This document shows, in pieces, positions 53,928-62,831 of a stretch of 64,000 bases of DNA. The DNA comes from Clostridiales bacterium (lineage in GTDB: Bacteria; Bacillota; Clostridia; Saccharofermentanales; Saccharofermentanaceae), in NCBI GenBank assembly GCA_017510605.1, contig JAFWMQ010000001.1, positions 1 through 64,000 on the forward strand, read 5' to 3'. The notes beneath the pieces were generated by a model. That model saw nothing but the letters and a program-made list of their open reading frames with translations, was not told the origin of the DNA and did not search any database. The translations under genes and the position numbers were made by a program. Position 1 is the first letter of the stretch; each line of letters starts with the position of its first letter.

Positions 53928-54449
53928 ATGTCAGGGATCATAATCTATAAATCCAAGTACGGCGCAACGAAGAAATATGCAAAGTGGCTCTCCGAAGCCA
54001 CGGGTTTTCCTTGTGTGACAACAAAAGAAGCGGACATCAATGAAGTTGCAAAGAATGACGTGATAATCGTGGGTGGAGGCGTCTATGCATCGGGCATCGC
54101 GTGCACATCGTTCCTTAAAAAGAATATCGGAAAGCTCAAGGGAAAAAAGATAATCGTCTTTACCTGCGGCGCATCGCCTTTCGATGAGAAATCCGTTAAT
54201 GCAGTGATCAGGATGAATATGAAAGATGAGCTGGAAGGGATCCCCGTATACTATTGCAGAGGCTCGTTCGACATGAAGGAGATGTCCTTTAAGGACAGGA
54301 TGCTTTGCGGCATGCTCAGGAAATCTTTGGTCAAAAAAGATCCCAAAGACTTGGAAGTCTGGGAACGTGCTCTTGTGGAAGCCACGGATAATGAGGCCCA
54401 TGACTGGACTGACAAATCATATCTGGATCCGGTGCTGGCGGCAATTTAA
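53928..54449 (+). CDS. Flavodoxin-domain protein
   Basis: 173 residues. IIIYKSKYGATKKYAKWLSE is the FMN phosphate-binding loop of flavodoxins; DVIIVGGGVYASGI and IIVFTCGASP follow. Resembles the HemG-like long flavodoxin group; redox partner unknown. Cotranscribed with MarR, suggesting a role in response to a stress or drug. Confidence 0.85.
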   Translation: MSGIIIYKSKYGATKKYAKWLSEATGFPCVTTKEADINEVAKNDVIIVGGGVYASGIACTSFLKKNIGKLKGKKIIVFTCGASPFDEKSVNAVIRMNMKDELEGIPVYYCRGSFDMKEMSFKDRMLCGMLRKSLVKKDPKDLEVWERALVEATDNEAHDWTDKSYLDPVLAAI

Positions 54450-54530
54450 TCTAAAATATTTTAGTAAGTGCGTTTCCCGGATCTTTTTGATACAATGATG
54501 TGGCAACTTTTATGGATTCGGGTCGTTTTT

Positions 54531-56018
54531 ATGGAACTAAGAGATCTTTTGAAGTATAAAAACATCGTTGTACAGTGTCACGACAATCCTGACGCTGACG
54601 CACTTGCTTCAGGTTATGCACTGATGTGGTATTTCCGCCAGCAGAAAAAAGATGTCCGATTTATCTACAGAGGAAGGAACGAGATCCAGAAAAGCAACCT
54701 GCTCATCATGATCAGGGAGCTTGAGGTTCCTGTCGAATACGAACCCTTTTATGCCGGTGAGCCGGATCTGGTCATATATGTCGATTGCCAGTACGGACAG
54801 AAAAATGTTACTTCTACAGCTGCCAAGAAGGTTGCCATTATCGACCATCACAGAAAGGATTCCGATATTCCCGACCACCTTTCCTATATCAGGAGCGATG
54901 TCGGAAGTTGCTCGACTCTTTGCTGGGATCTGATAAAAAGGGAAGGACTCGAACCGAACGACAGCAGACTGCTTGCCACAGCCCTGTACTATGGCCTTTT
55001 CTCCGATACGAACAGATTATCGGAGGTATCGCACCCGTTGGACCGCGATATGATGGACCAGCTGATCATTAACAAAGCGACTGTCTCCGAGATGATCAAT
55101 TCCAATATTTCGCTCGAGGAGCTTCAGATTACAGGCAAAGCGATCTTAAATTACGATTATCATGCGAGCAACAAGTATCTCGTTATCGAAGCTGAAGCCT
55201 GTGACCCATGTATTTTGGGTGTCATAAGCGATTTTGCTCTTGAGACTGAGAATGTTAACGTGTGTGTTGCTTTCTTTGAGAGCCAGTACGAGGTCAAGTA
55301 TTCAGTCAGGAGCTGCTGCAAAGAAGTCCGCGCAGATGAGCTTGCGGCATTCCTTGCCGAAGGTCTTGGCGGCGGCGGCGGCGGACATATGCTGAAGGCC
55401 GGCGGTACGATGCAGCCGGATCTCCTCAATAAGTCAGCGAGGGATACCATCGAGGAGCGTCTCGAGTGGTACTATGACAGATATCTCGTTATCTATGCGA
55501 AAAATACCAAGCTCAATACATCAAAATGGAAAGCTTATGAGAAGATCTCCCAGACATTGGGTTGCGTAAGACTTGCAGATGTTTTCCCTATCGGAACACC
55601 CATCAACATAAGAACACTTGAAGGCGACGTCGATACCATTATCGATGAAGAAGCTTATCTCATGATCGGAGTTGAAGGCGAGGTCTATCCGATCAAAAAA
55701 GACAAGCTCTTAAAGAGTTATCAGCTGACAAACTTTGTTTTCACAAGGGAATTTGAATACGAGCCGAGAATAAAGAACAGGGCAACAGGCGAGGTCAAGT
55801 ACGTTATGTCTTTTGCCAAGACGGTAAGAACGCTCGGAACTGCAATCGTATTCGCCAAGCCTCTGGAGCAGCCTGTAAAACTCTTCACGGCTTGGACGGA
55901 AGACAAGTATTATTCAGGCCAGGTCGGCGATTATCTTACGGTAAGGGCCGATGACGAGCACGACATCTACATCGTTAAGGCTGATCTCTTTGACAGGTTC
56001 TATAAGTCGAGAAGATAA
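54531..56018 (+). CDS. DHH-family phosphoesterase (NrnA-like) with extra C-terminal domain
   Basis: 495 residues from the ATG at 54531; a weak ribosome binding site makes the start uncertain (GTG at 54468 open). DHH motifs: HDNPDADALASGYAL, YVDCQ, IDHHRKDSD; DHHA1 with GGGGGHMLKAGGT near residue 285. NrnA-type enzymes degrade short oligonucleotides or cyclic dinucleotide products. About 165 further residues (from LNTSKWKAYEK on) form an additional strand-rich domain not in standard NrnA. Confidence 0.85.
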   Translation: MELRDLLKYKNIVVQCHDNPDADALASGYALMWYFRQQKKDVRFIYRGRNEIQKSNLLIMIRELEVPVEYEPFYAGEPDLVIYVDCQYGQKNVTSTAAKKVAIIDHHRKDSDIPDHLSYIRSDVGSCSTLCWDLIKREGLEPNDSRLLATALYYGLFSDTNRLSEVSHPLDRDMMDQLIINKATVSEMINSNISLEELQITGKAILNYDYHASNKYLVIEAEACDPCILGVISDFALETENVNVCVAFFESQYEVKYSVRSCCKEVRADELAAFLAEGLGGGGGGHMLKAGGTMQPDLLNKSARDTIEERLEWYYDRYLVIYAKNTKLNTSKWKAYEKISQTLGCVRLADVFPIGTPINIRTLEGDVDTIIDEEAYLMIGVEGEVYPIKKDKLLKSYQLTNFVFTREFEYEPRIKNRATGEVKYVMSFAKTVRTLGTAIVFAKPLEQPVKLFTAWTEDKYYSGQVGDYLTVRADDEHDIYIVKADLFDRFYKSRR

Positions 56019-56042
56019 CCGATTCCAAAGCATTATTAAGAC

Positions 56043-56840
56043 TCAGGCCTTTTTGCCGATAAGGATCATCGAGAGCGGGAAACCGCTGTGATCGATTGCG
56101 TGAAAACCACCGCTGATATCGGTATCAAATTCCTGCATTCCGGTAATGACGATCCCGTTATTGCACATCCCCGTTATGATCTCTGACATCGAATGAGTAT
56201 AGTCGGTAAAAGTCTTTGAATGGTAGGATTTCTGAGTCATATAGTACATGCCTCCGTTTCCTGTCCACTCACGCTCGAAATAAGAATAATGGCACTCCAT
56301 CTTGTGGTCCGGATCAAATACTTCTTCACCGTCCGTTGCGAGCATATTCGTGCACGGATGCTGCTCATTGATCACGATCACGGCTCCGGGCTTCATGCAT
56401 TTTGATATGACCGCAAAGAAACGGTCCAGATCGTCAAACCAGCAGAGAGTACCTATGGTGATGAGTACTACATCGAACTGTTCCTTATACCGGTCATCGA
56501 TGTCGTAGATGTTGACTGCCTCAAATGTGCAGGGAAGGTCCAGTTCTTTTGCTTTCCCGTTAGCAAAAGCGACCTGGTTCTCAGCGATGTCAAAACCGAT
56601 TCCTTTTTTCGCGTTTCCGTATTTGACCAGGGACAGCAGTTCGCGTCCGTTATTACAGCAGAACTGGCCGATGACTGCTCCGTTTGTATCGATCTTCTTA
56701 AGAACGCTTTTCGTTTCTTCGTTGAAGAAAGGATAATCCTCCGTCTGTATGCGTTCTGTTATGTCGGCGCCCCATGAAGCATCCCTGTTGTCAAAGGCTT
56801 CTTCCCAGGCTGCCTTATTTCCTTCTATGTATTTATCCAT
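56043..56840 (-). CDS. Class I SAM-dependent methyltransferase
   Basis: 265 residues. GQFCCNNGRELLSL in place of the usual glycine-rich motif I, GIGFDIAENQVAFANGKAKEL, FDVVLITIGTLCWFDDL, and MKPGAVIVINEQHP. Similar to small-molecule methyltransferases; substrate unknown. Convergent with the DHH gene. Confidence 0.85.
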   Translation of the reverse strand: MDKYIEGNKAAWEEAFDNRDASWGADITERIQTEDYPFFNEETKSVLKKIDTNGAVIGQFCCNNGRELLSLVKYGNAKKGIGFDIAENQVAFANGKAKELDLPCTFEAVNIYDIDDRYKEQFDVVLITIGTLCWFDDLDRFFAVISKCMKPGAVIVINEQHPCTNMLATDGEEVFDPDHKMECHYSYFEREWTGNGGMYYMTQKSYHSKTFTDYTHSMSEIITGMCNNGIVITGMQEFDTDISGGFHAIDHSGFPLSMILIGKKA

Positions 56841-56859
56841 GTTTTACACTCCTGACTGA

Positions 56860-57510
56860 TCATTTCGAGAAGTTAAATATCAACCATTCGATTACCCAGG
56901 CTATAACAAATATAGCCGTATATATTATCCCGGAAAACAGTCCTAAATACGCTATGCCGATACCCGTTAATGAGCCTTCTACCGCTCCATAGATTAATGT
57001 AACTGACATGATAAAGCAAATGATCATCCCGCCGATATCCGTTATCTTTGAAAGTTTTCGGTATCGGGAACGGATTTCTTTGCTCTTCCTTAATGTAATC
57101 AGGAAAGTCAAAAGAAGGACCGCTGCAATGATGACCGTATGATATCCGAAATTGTTGTTGCATACCTTCAGGAACCGTCCGGCAAATGTCGCATGATTAA
57201 AAAGATCATCCGGCTCTATCGCGGTCGTGAAGTAAGAACCGTTTCTTAAAATAACAGTGACCTTATCTCCGGTTTTGCTCGTAACCGGAGCATATATCAC
57301 ACGTTCCTTACCGTTGATATCAGTCTTGAAACATAATATCTCATCCGGATACCCGCTGTATGTTTCCTCCTTGAGGGTGACTTCCTGCGTTGTCACTTTG
57401 CCGCTGAATTCTTTGGCAAGCAACGGAATAAAAAACAGAATAAACGGGATAAGCATCCAAAGTGCGACCAGCTTTATGCCATAAGCAAACTGTAAAGGAT
57501 TTCTTTTCAT
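56860..57510 (-). CDS. Membrane protein of unknown function
   Basis: 216 residues from the ATG at 57510 (AGAGG upstream). One N-terminal membrane helix (~12-34), an extracytoplasmic strand-rich stretch (~40-115), then three hydrophobic helices (~122-137, ~157-178, ~182-212). Resembles DUF3592-type layout but not surely. Lies 19 bases upstream of nothing recognised; same strand as the methyltransferase. Confidence 0.7.
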   Translation of the reverse strand: MKRNPLQFAYGIKLVALWMLIPFILFFIPLLAKEFSGKVTTQEVTLKEETYSGYPDEILCFKTDINGKERVIYAPVTSKTGDKVTVILRNGSYFTTAIEPDDLFNHATFAGRFLKVCNNNFGYHTVIIAAVLLLTFLITLRKSKEIRSRYRKLSKITDIGGMIICFIMSVTLIYGAVEGSLTGIGIAYLGLFSGIIYTAIFVIAWVIEWLIFNFSK

Positions 57511-57693
57511 ACGCACCTCTCTCGAAAAGCAGGAGACCTCACATTACCTAAAACTATGATACCCAAAAATGCTTTGATAATCAAATTATTTACAGGCAAA
57601 GATGCGGCAGGTAAGTCCGTTTATTGGCCGCATAACTTTTTTCAGATGAATTATAATCTACTCATAAAGATGAATAAGGAGGATCGTACCGGT

Positions 57694-58944
57694 ATGCATG
57701 AGATCAAGTGTCCCAATTGTAATAAGATGTTTCAGGTTGATGAGTCAGGTTATGCGGAGCTTTTAAGCCAGGTCAGGAATGAGGCTTTTGAAGCAGAACT
57801 TCATAAGCGCGCACAGGAATTGGAAGAGAAGAACAAGGGCGATATCAAGATCGCTAAGATGGAGCAGGAGAAGTCTTTTTCCGAATTAATGACCGTCAAG
57901 GACAAAGCTCTTGCCGATAAGGATATGGAGATCCAGGAGCTTAAGAATAAGCTCGCGATGGGCGACTCCGATAAGAAGCTTGCGGTTACCGAAGCCCTTC
58001 ACGATAAGGACAAGGAGCTTGCGGATAAGGATGCCGAGATTATCAGGCTCAAGAGCCAGATCGACAACCAGAAGAACGAGAGCGCTCTCAAGGAGAAGAA
58101 CCTTGAAGAGAACTATAAGAACCAGCTCAAACTTAAGGATGAGCAGATCGAACAATATAAGGATTTCAAGGCACGCCAGTCGACAAAGATGGTGGGTGAG
58201 AGCCTTGAGCAGCACTGTCAGAACCAGTTCAACAGCATCCGCATGACGGCTTTCCCTAATGCTTATTTTGAGAAGGACAATAAAGTAAGTGAATCCGGCA
58301 GTAAGGGTGATTTCATTTTCAGAGAGAGCAACGAAGGCGTGGAATTCATCTCTATCATGTTCGAGATGAAGAACGAGATGGACACGACAGCCACGAAGCA
58401 CAAGAACGAAGATTTCTTCAAGGAACTCGACAAGGACAGGCAGGAGAAGGGCTGCGAATATGCGGTTCTTGTATCCCTCCTCGAGAGTGATAACGAATTC
58501 TATAACAACGGTATTGTGGATGTCTCCTACAAATATCCCAAGATGTATGTCATAAGACCACAGTTCTTCATTCCCATGATCACGCTCTTAAGGAATGCGG
58601 CACTCAATTCTTTGCAGTACCAGAGAGAACTTCAGGTGGTAAGGAACCAGCAGCTTGATCTTGTTAACTTTGAGAGCAACATGCAGGACTTCAAGGATGC
58701 TTTCGGCCGCAATTACAGGATTGCTTCTGAGAAGTTCCAGACTGCAATCGAAGAGATCGACAAGACGATCGACCACCTTGAGAAGGTCAAGAAAGCTCTG
58801 CAGTCTTCCGAGAACAATTTAAGACTTGCAAATGACAAGGCTGAAGATTTAAGTATCAAGAAGCTCACCAGGAATGCTCCTTCCGTCAAGCAGATGTTTG
58901 ACGATCTTAATAACGGAGAACCTCTTAACAGCGGCGAAGAATAA
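57694..58944 (+). CDS. DUF2130 coiled-coil protein
   Basis: 416 residues from the ATG at 57694, AAGGAGG upstream. N-terminal ribbon (CPNCNKMF), long Lys/Glu coiled coil (~30-165), then the DUF2130 core: KMVGESLEQHCQNQFN, GSKGDFIFRE, FEMKNE, YKYPKMYVIRPQFFIPMITLLRNA. The core has a nuclease-like pattern (GDF...EMK), so a DNA-related role is suspected; the family is not characterised. Confidence 0.85.
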   Translation: MHEIKCPNCNKMFQVDESGYAELLSQVRNEAFEAELHKRAQELEEKNKGDIKIAKMEQEKSFSELMTVKDKALADKDMEIQELKNKLAMGDSDKKLAVTEALHDKDKELADKDAEIIRLKSQIDNQKNESALKEKNLEENYKNQLKLKDEQIEQYKDFKARQSTKMVGESLEQHCQNQFNSIRMTAFPNAYFEKDNKVSESGSKGDFIFRESNEGVEFISIMFEMKNEMDTTATKHKNEDFFKELDKDRQEKGCEYAVLVSLLESDNEFYNNGIVDVSYKYPKMYVIRPQFFIPMITLLRNAALNSLQYQRELQVVRNQQLDLVNFESNMQDFKDAFGRNYRIASEKFQTAIEEIDKTIDHLEKVKKALQSSENNLRLANDKAEDLSIKKLTRNAPSVKQMFDDLNNGEPLNSGEE

Positions 58945-59151
58945 TACAGGTCATTTGACAGCTCATACGCTCTCATACACAACTGCCATTTATTGATAAC
59001 GGGATTCTCAGGAATTCCGTTATATAATATTCGGGAACTTACCGGACAATGTATGTCCGGCTGCTCAAAATACGGCAATTCTCGCTTTGTGTCGTGTTGT
59101 TTTTTGGGCATCTCCCGTATCCTGATGCTTGAAGAAAGGAGGCTCCCCGGT

Positions 59152-60288
59152 TTGGACCAGAAGAAGACGGGACAATTACTGAAGAGATTAAGAAATGAGA
59201 AAGGACTTACTCAGGAGCAACTGGCTGAGAAGTTCAATGTCAGCAACAGGACCGTCTCCAGATGGGAAACGGGCAGCAACATGCCTGATATTTCCCTGCT
59301 CGTCGAAATAGCCGATTTCTACGATGTTGACGTAAGGGAAATAATCGAAGGGGAGAGAAAAAGCGAGATGATGGATAAAGAAACGAGAGAAGTCGCCGTC
59401 AAAATGGCAGATTATGCCAACAGCGAGAAGGGAAGACTGTTTAAGACCATCAGGATAATCAGTATTTTAGGAGAGCTGATCCTTGCGGCAGCAATCGTGT
59501 TTAAATGCATAAATTTCCGGGCAGGAATACCGGATTTTGTAACTGTCGTTCTGTTGTTTTTGGCTTTTGCCGCAATGACGGCTTTAACACTGTACGTGAA
59601 CGGCATTTTGCAAAAGATCAGGAAGAACAGACTCATCACGGCAGGTCTGTTTGTTTTGTTGTCCGTTGTATCTTACGCCTTTATAAAAACGGTCCTCATG
59701 TTTTTGACCATGGCGGGAGTTATAGCGGTTGAACTTCTTGTTCCGGTAAAGAAAGGAAATGAAGGATACGATAAGGCACAGATCGTAAAGGATTTCGGTT
59801 CCGAGATGAATTCCGGATTCTTTGTCTTTCCGGATGATCTGGACAATACCGTGCAAAATGAATTCTCGTATTCTACGAAGACCGGTATGTTTGATACCGA
59901 CGGTTACTTCATTTTGAAAGCCGTATATTCCGATGAGGATTTCAAGGCTGAAGAAGAACGCATCTCTGAGATCAGCTGTGAAATAAAAAACAAAGATTCA
60001 TCTCATACGAATTATATTAAGTATGACGATGTCTCTTACAATTATCCTGCTTATGTTGCAATTGACGGATACGATCACGCATATGAATACGCTTTGCTGG
60101 ATGAGGAAAATGACACGATAATATATGTGTCGCTCAGTTATCCCCAAAGTACCGACCTGCGCGGATACGAAGATTACTTAAAGAAAGATCCGGACGCATA
60201 TGATCTAGGTAATAAGAGCACTCTTGAGAACTTTACCATTTATTATTTCAGGTTTCCCGGTTACGATGCCTGGATCAAATATGATTAA
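59152..60288 (+). CDS. Membrane-bound XRE-family regulator
   Basis: 378 residues from a TTG start at 59152, chosen because AAAGGAGG lies 9 bases upstream and HTH proteins of this type begin LDQKKTGQLLKRLR. HTH_3 in ~5-62 (LTQEQLAEKFNVSNRTVSRWETGSNMPD). Then four hydrophobic segments (~100-200) and a C-terminal extracytoplasmic-looking domain of ~165 residues. A one-protein sensor is suggested: DNA-binding inside, domain outside. Confidence 0.85.
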   Translation: MDQKKTGQLLKRLRNEKGLTQEQLAEKFNVSNRTVSRWETGSNMPDISLLVEIADFYDVDVREIIEGERKSEMMDKETREVAVKMADYANSEKGRLFKTIRIISILGELILAAAIVFKCINFRAGIPDFVTVVLLFLAFAAMTALTLYVNGILQKIRKNRLITAGLFVLLSVVSYAFIKTVLMFLTMAGVIAVELLVPVKKGNEGYDKAQIVKDFGSEMNSGFFVFPDDLDNTVQNEFSYSTKTGMFDTDGYFILKAVYSDEDFKAEEERISEISCEIKNKDSSHTNYIKYDDVSYNYPAYVAIDGYDHAYEYALLDEENDTIIYVSLSYPQSTDLRGYEDYLKKDPDAYDLGNKSTLENFTIYYFRFPGYDAWIKYD

Positions 60289-60324
60289 TGATCCCGGAGG
60301 TCCCTCAAAGAGAGCGGAATAGAG

Positions 60325-60330
60325 TATAAT
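60325..60330 (+). promoter_or_regulatory. -10 box close to the start codon of the sugar-binding protein gene
   Basis: TATAAT ends 7 bases before the ATG at 60338 and no Shine-Dalgarno is visible, so the mRNA may be leaderless. No clear -35 box. Confidence 0.4.
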
Positions 60331-60337
60331 TATCGCT

Positions 60338-61363
60338 ATGAAGATCTCAAAGAACAACGTAGCGGTTGCTTTTCTGGCGGGCATTGTGCTCGTTCTCTTT
60401 ATCGCGACCGTGGCAGGCTTGTTCTTATACAGAAAGATGATCGAGAACCTGGGTGAGGACCGGGAAGAATCATTTAACGAGTATTCGAGACTATATGCAT
60501 ATATTGCTGAAGATCCTGACAGTAAGCTGTCCATAAGGATCTATAAAGAGATATCCGAGTACGCAGTCAAGAACGGCTGTTATGTCGAGATGACCGGACA
60601 GAATCTCTCGACCAGATATTCCAAAGCGGACCGTATCAATATTGCCATCAGTTCCAAAGTTGACGGCATTATACTTGAAGGCGATGAATCCAAGGAAACT
60701 GCTGCGCTTATCGAGAAAGCGACAAAGAACGGGATTCCGGTCGTAACGGTACTGACGGATTGCGAGAGCTCTTCGAGAAAGAGTTTTGTCGGTCTGAATA
60801 ACTACAGCCTCGGAACCGAGTACGGCGAAGAACTCGCTGCGATCGGTGAAGATAAGATGATGTACCCGCTCTCAGTCCTGATCCTCCTTGACAGGGATGA
60901 CGGCAATGCCGATGACATCATCCACTCTGCGATACAGGAATCCGTAACGGGAAGAAGGATCGTTCTTTCGACCGGAGTTGTAGATAATTCAACGCCGTTC
61001 AGTTCAGAAGAAGATGTTATGAACATTCTGGACAGCCTTGATAAGATCCCGGATGTCATAATCTGTCTGAATGATAGAACCAGTGAATCCGTGTACCAGT
61101 GTATCGTCGATAAGAATCTTGTCGGTAAGACCACGATCCTCGGCTACTACGATTCGGAGACGATCCTGAAGGCGATCAACAAAGGTTCCGTATATGCGAC
61201 ATTTGCGATCCAGGCAGACGTTGTTGCAATGCAGTGCGTCAATGCCCTTAATGAGTATAACGACACGGGTTTTGTCAGTGAGTATTTCGGTTCAAGTTAT
61301 GTCCTGATCAACCGCGAGAATGTTTCAAGCTACGATTCCGAGGGAGGCACTGAAGATGTTTAA
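60338..61363 (+). CDS. Membrane-anchored periplasmic-binding-type (sugar) sensor protein
   Basis: 341 residues. One membrane helix (~9-31, no lipobox), then a Peripla_BP_4/RbsB-like fold: DGIILEGDESKETAALIEKATKNGIPVVTV, VGLNNYSLGTEYGEELA, DVIICLNDRTSESVYQ, ILGYYDSETILKAI. There are no ABC transporter genes beside it, and its stop overlaps the kinase start by 8 bases (ATGTTTAA), so it most likely passes ligand binding to the kinase. Confidence 0.85.
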   Translation: MKISKNNVAVAFLAGIVLVLFIATVAGLFLYRKMIENLGEDREESFNEYSRLYAYIAEDPDSKLSIRIYKEISEYAVKNGCYVEMTGQNLSTRYSKADRINIAISSKVDGIILEGDESKETAALIEKATKNGIPVVTVLTDCESSSRKSFVGLNNYSLGTEYGEELAAIGEDKMMYPLSVLILLDRDDGNADDIIHSAIQESVTGRRIVLSTGVVDNSTPFSSEEDVMNILDSLDKIPDVIICLNDRTSESVYQCIVDKNLVGKTTILGYYDSETILKAINKGSVYATFAIQADVVAMQCVNALNEYNDTGFVSEYFGSSYVLINRENVSSYDSEGGTEDV

Positions 61364-62831
61364 TCTTATTGCCAATATGAAGATCTCGCGTAAGCTTGTT
61401 GCCGTATTTCTTGCGACTTCGATCATTGCGATGGGCGTCAACTTATTCATATACGTAAACCTTAACCATGCCCTCGATAAGATCAATCAGGTTTTCTCAA
61501 GTAACATCAGCCTCAATGTTTTGTCTGATAATCTGAACCAGATCCACCAGGGTCTCACCGGTTACCTGGAGACCAAGGGAACGGATGACCTTGAGCTTTA
61601 TTATTCTTCAACGCAGAGCATGAACATGCTCATGAATGACCTCAATCAGTATGTCACCGATAACAGCGTCAAGCTTTCCGAGAGAGACATAAGAAATATG
61701 ATCGAGACATATCTCAAGACCGCAGATGAGGCGATCCAGGCAAAGCGCGGTCGTAACATCGATGAATATACTGCGAAGTACAACGAGTGCACCAAGATCA
61801 AAGACTATCTCAACACATATATTTATTCGGTCAACAACGAACAGTTCAGAACGAACTCGAATAACTACAATGCTCTCGTAAATTCACTGAGATATACCGA
61901 GGTCATGAGCATGCTTATTTTCGCGGCGGCATCATTGATGAATGTGCTGCTCATAATCATCCTCACGAACACGATCACAAGACCTCTTACGCGCCTGTCA
62001 GCAAAGGCCGAAGAGATATCACAGGGAACGCCCGAGAACGTTGAGCCGCTCGAAGTTATCTCGGAAGATGAAGTCGGTAAGGTGACAAGGGCATTCAATG
62101 AAATGCTTGCGTCGATCAAGGATTACATCGCGCGTATCAGGACGCAGCTGATCACGCAGAGTGAGATGAAAGAGAAGAACCTCCTGATGGAGACACACCT
62201 CAAAGATGCGCAGCTCAAGTACCTCCAGTCGCAGATCAATCCGCACTTCCTGTTCAACACCCTTAACGCAGGTGCTCAGCTGGCCATGATGGAAGGCGCT
62301 GACAGGACCGTCGAATATATAAGGAACATGGCCGATTTCTTCCGATATAATGTTAAGAAGAACAGCGAGAACGTTAAGCTTTCAGAAGAGATCGAACTCG
62401 TTGATTCTTATGTTTATATCCTTAACGTAAGATATGCCGGAGAGATCCTTTTCGAGAAGGAGATCGACGAGAGCCTGTTGAATGTAATGGTTCCTTCCAT
62501 GATCATCCAGCCCCTGGTCGAAAATTCCATCAAGTACGGCATCAAGGACTTAGAGCCCGGAGAAGGCAAGATCACACTCTCGGTCTACCGTGAAGGCGAT
62601 AACTGCTGCATCAGGGTCAGTGACAACGGAATCGGAACGGATGAAGACATCATCGAGAAGATCATGAGCAATGAGAAAAAGCCGTCCGAGACACGCGGCG
62701 TAGGAATAACGAATGTTATGGAAAGACTTGATCTCCATTACAACAACAAGGAAGTCTTCGAGATCAAGAGCAAGAAGAATGAAGGAACACAAGTAACGAT
62801 AAAGATACCGATGGAGGCTGGCAATGTATAA
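61356..62831 (+). CDS. YesM-type sensor histidine kinase
   Basis: 491 residues from the ATG at 61356, GGGAGG upstream. Two membrane helices (~14-36, ~183-204) with a helical extracytoplasmic region between, HAMP domain (~205-258), His_kinase domain with phosphoacceptor His297 (SQINPHFLFNTLN) and HATPase (PLVENSIKYG, DNGIGTDED, RGVGITNVMERL). Stop overlaps the response regulator start by 8 bases (ATGTATAA). Confidence 0.93.
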   Translation: MFNLIANMKISRKLVAVFLATSIIAMGVNLFIYVNLNHALDKINQVFSSNISLNVLSDNLNQIHQGLTGYLETKGTDDLELYYSSTQSMNMLMNDLNQYVTDNSVKLSERDIRNMIETYLKTADEAIQAKRGRNIDEYTAKYNECTKIKDYLNTYIYSVNNEQFRTNSNNYNALVNSLRYTEVMSMLIFAAASLMNVLLIIILTNTITRPLTRLSAKAEEISQGTPENVEPLEVISEDEVGKVTRAFNEMLASIKDYIARIRTQLITQSEMKEKNLLMETHLKDAQLKYLQSQINPHFLFNTLNAGAQLAMMEGADRTVEYIRNMADFFRYNVKKNSENVKLSEEIELVDSYVYILNVRYAGEILFEKEIDESLLNVMVPSMIIQPLVENSIKYGIKDLEPGEGKITLSVYREGDNCCIRVSDNGIGTDEDIIEKIMSNEKKPSETRGVGITNVMERLDLHYNNKEVFEIKSKKNEGTQVTIKIPMEAGNV

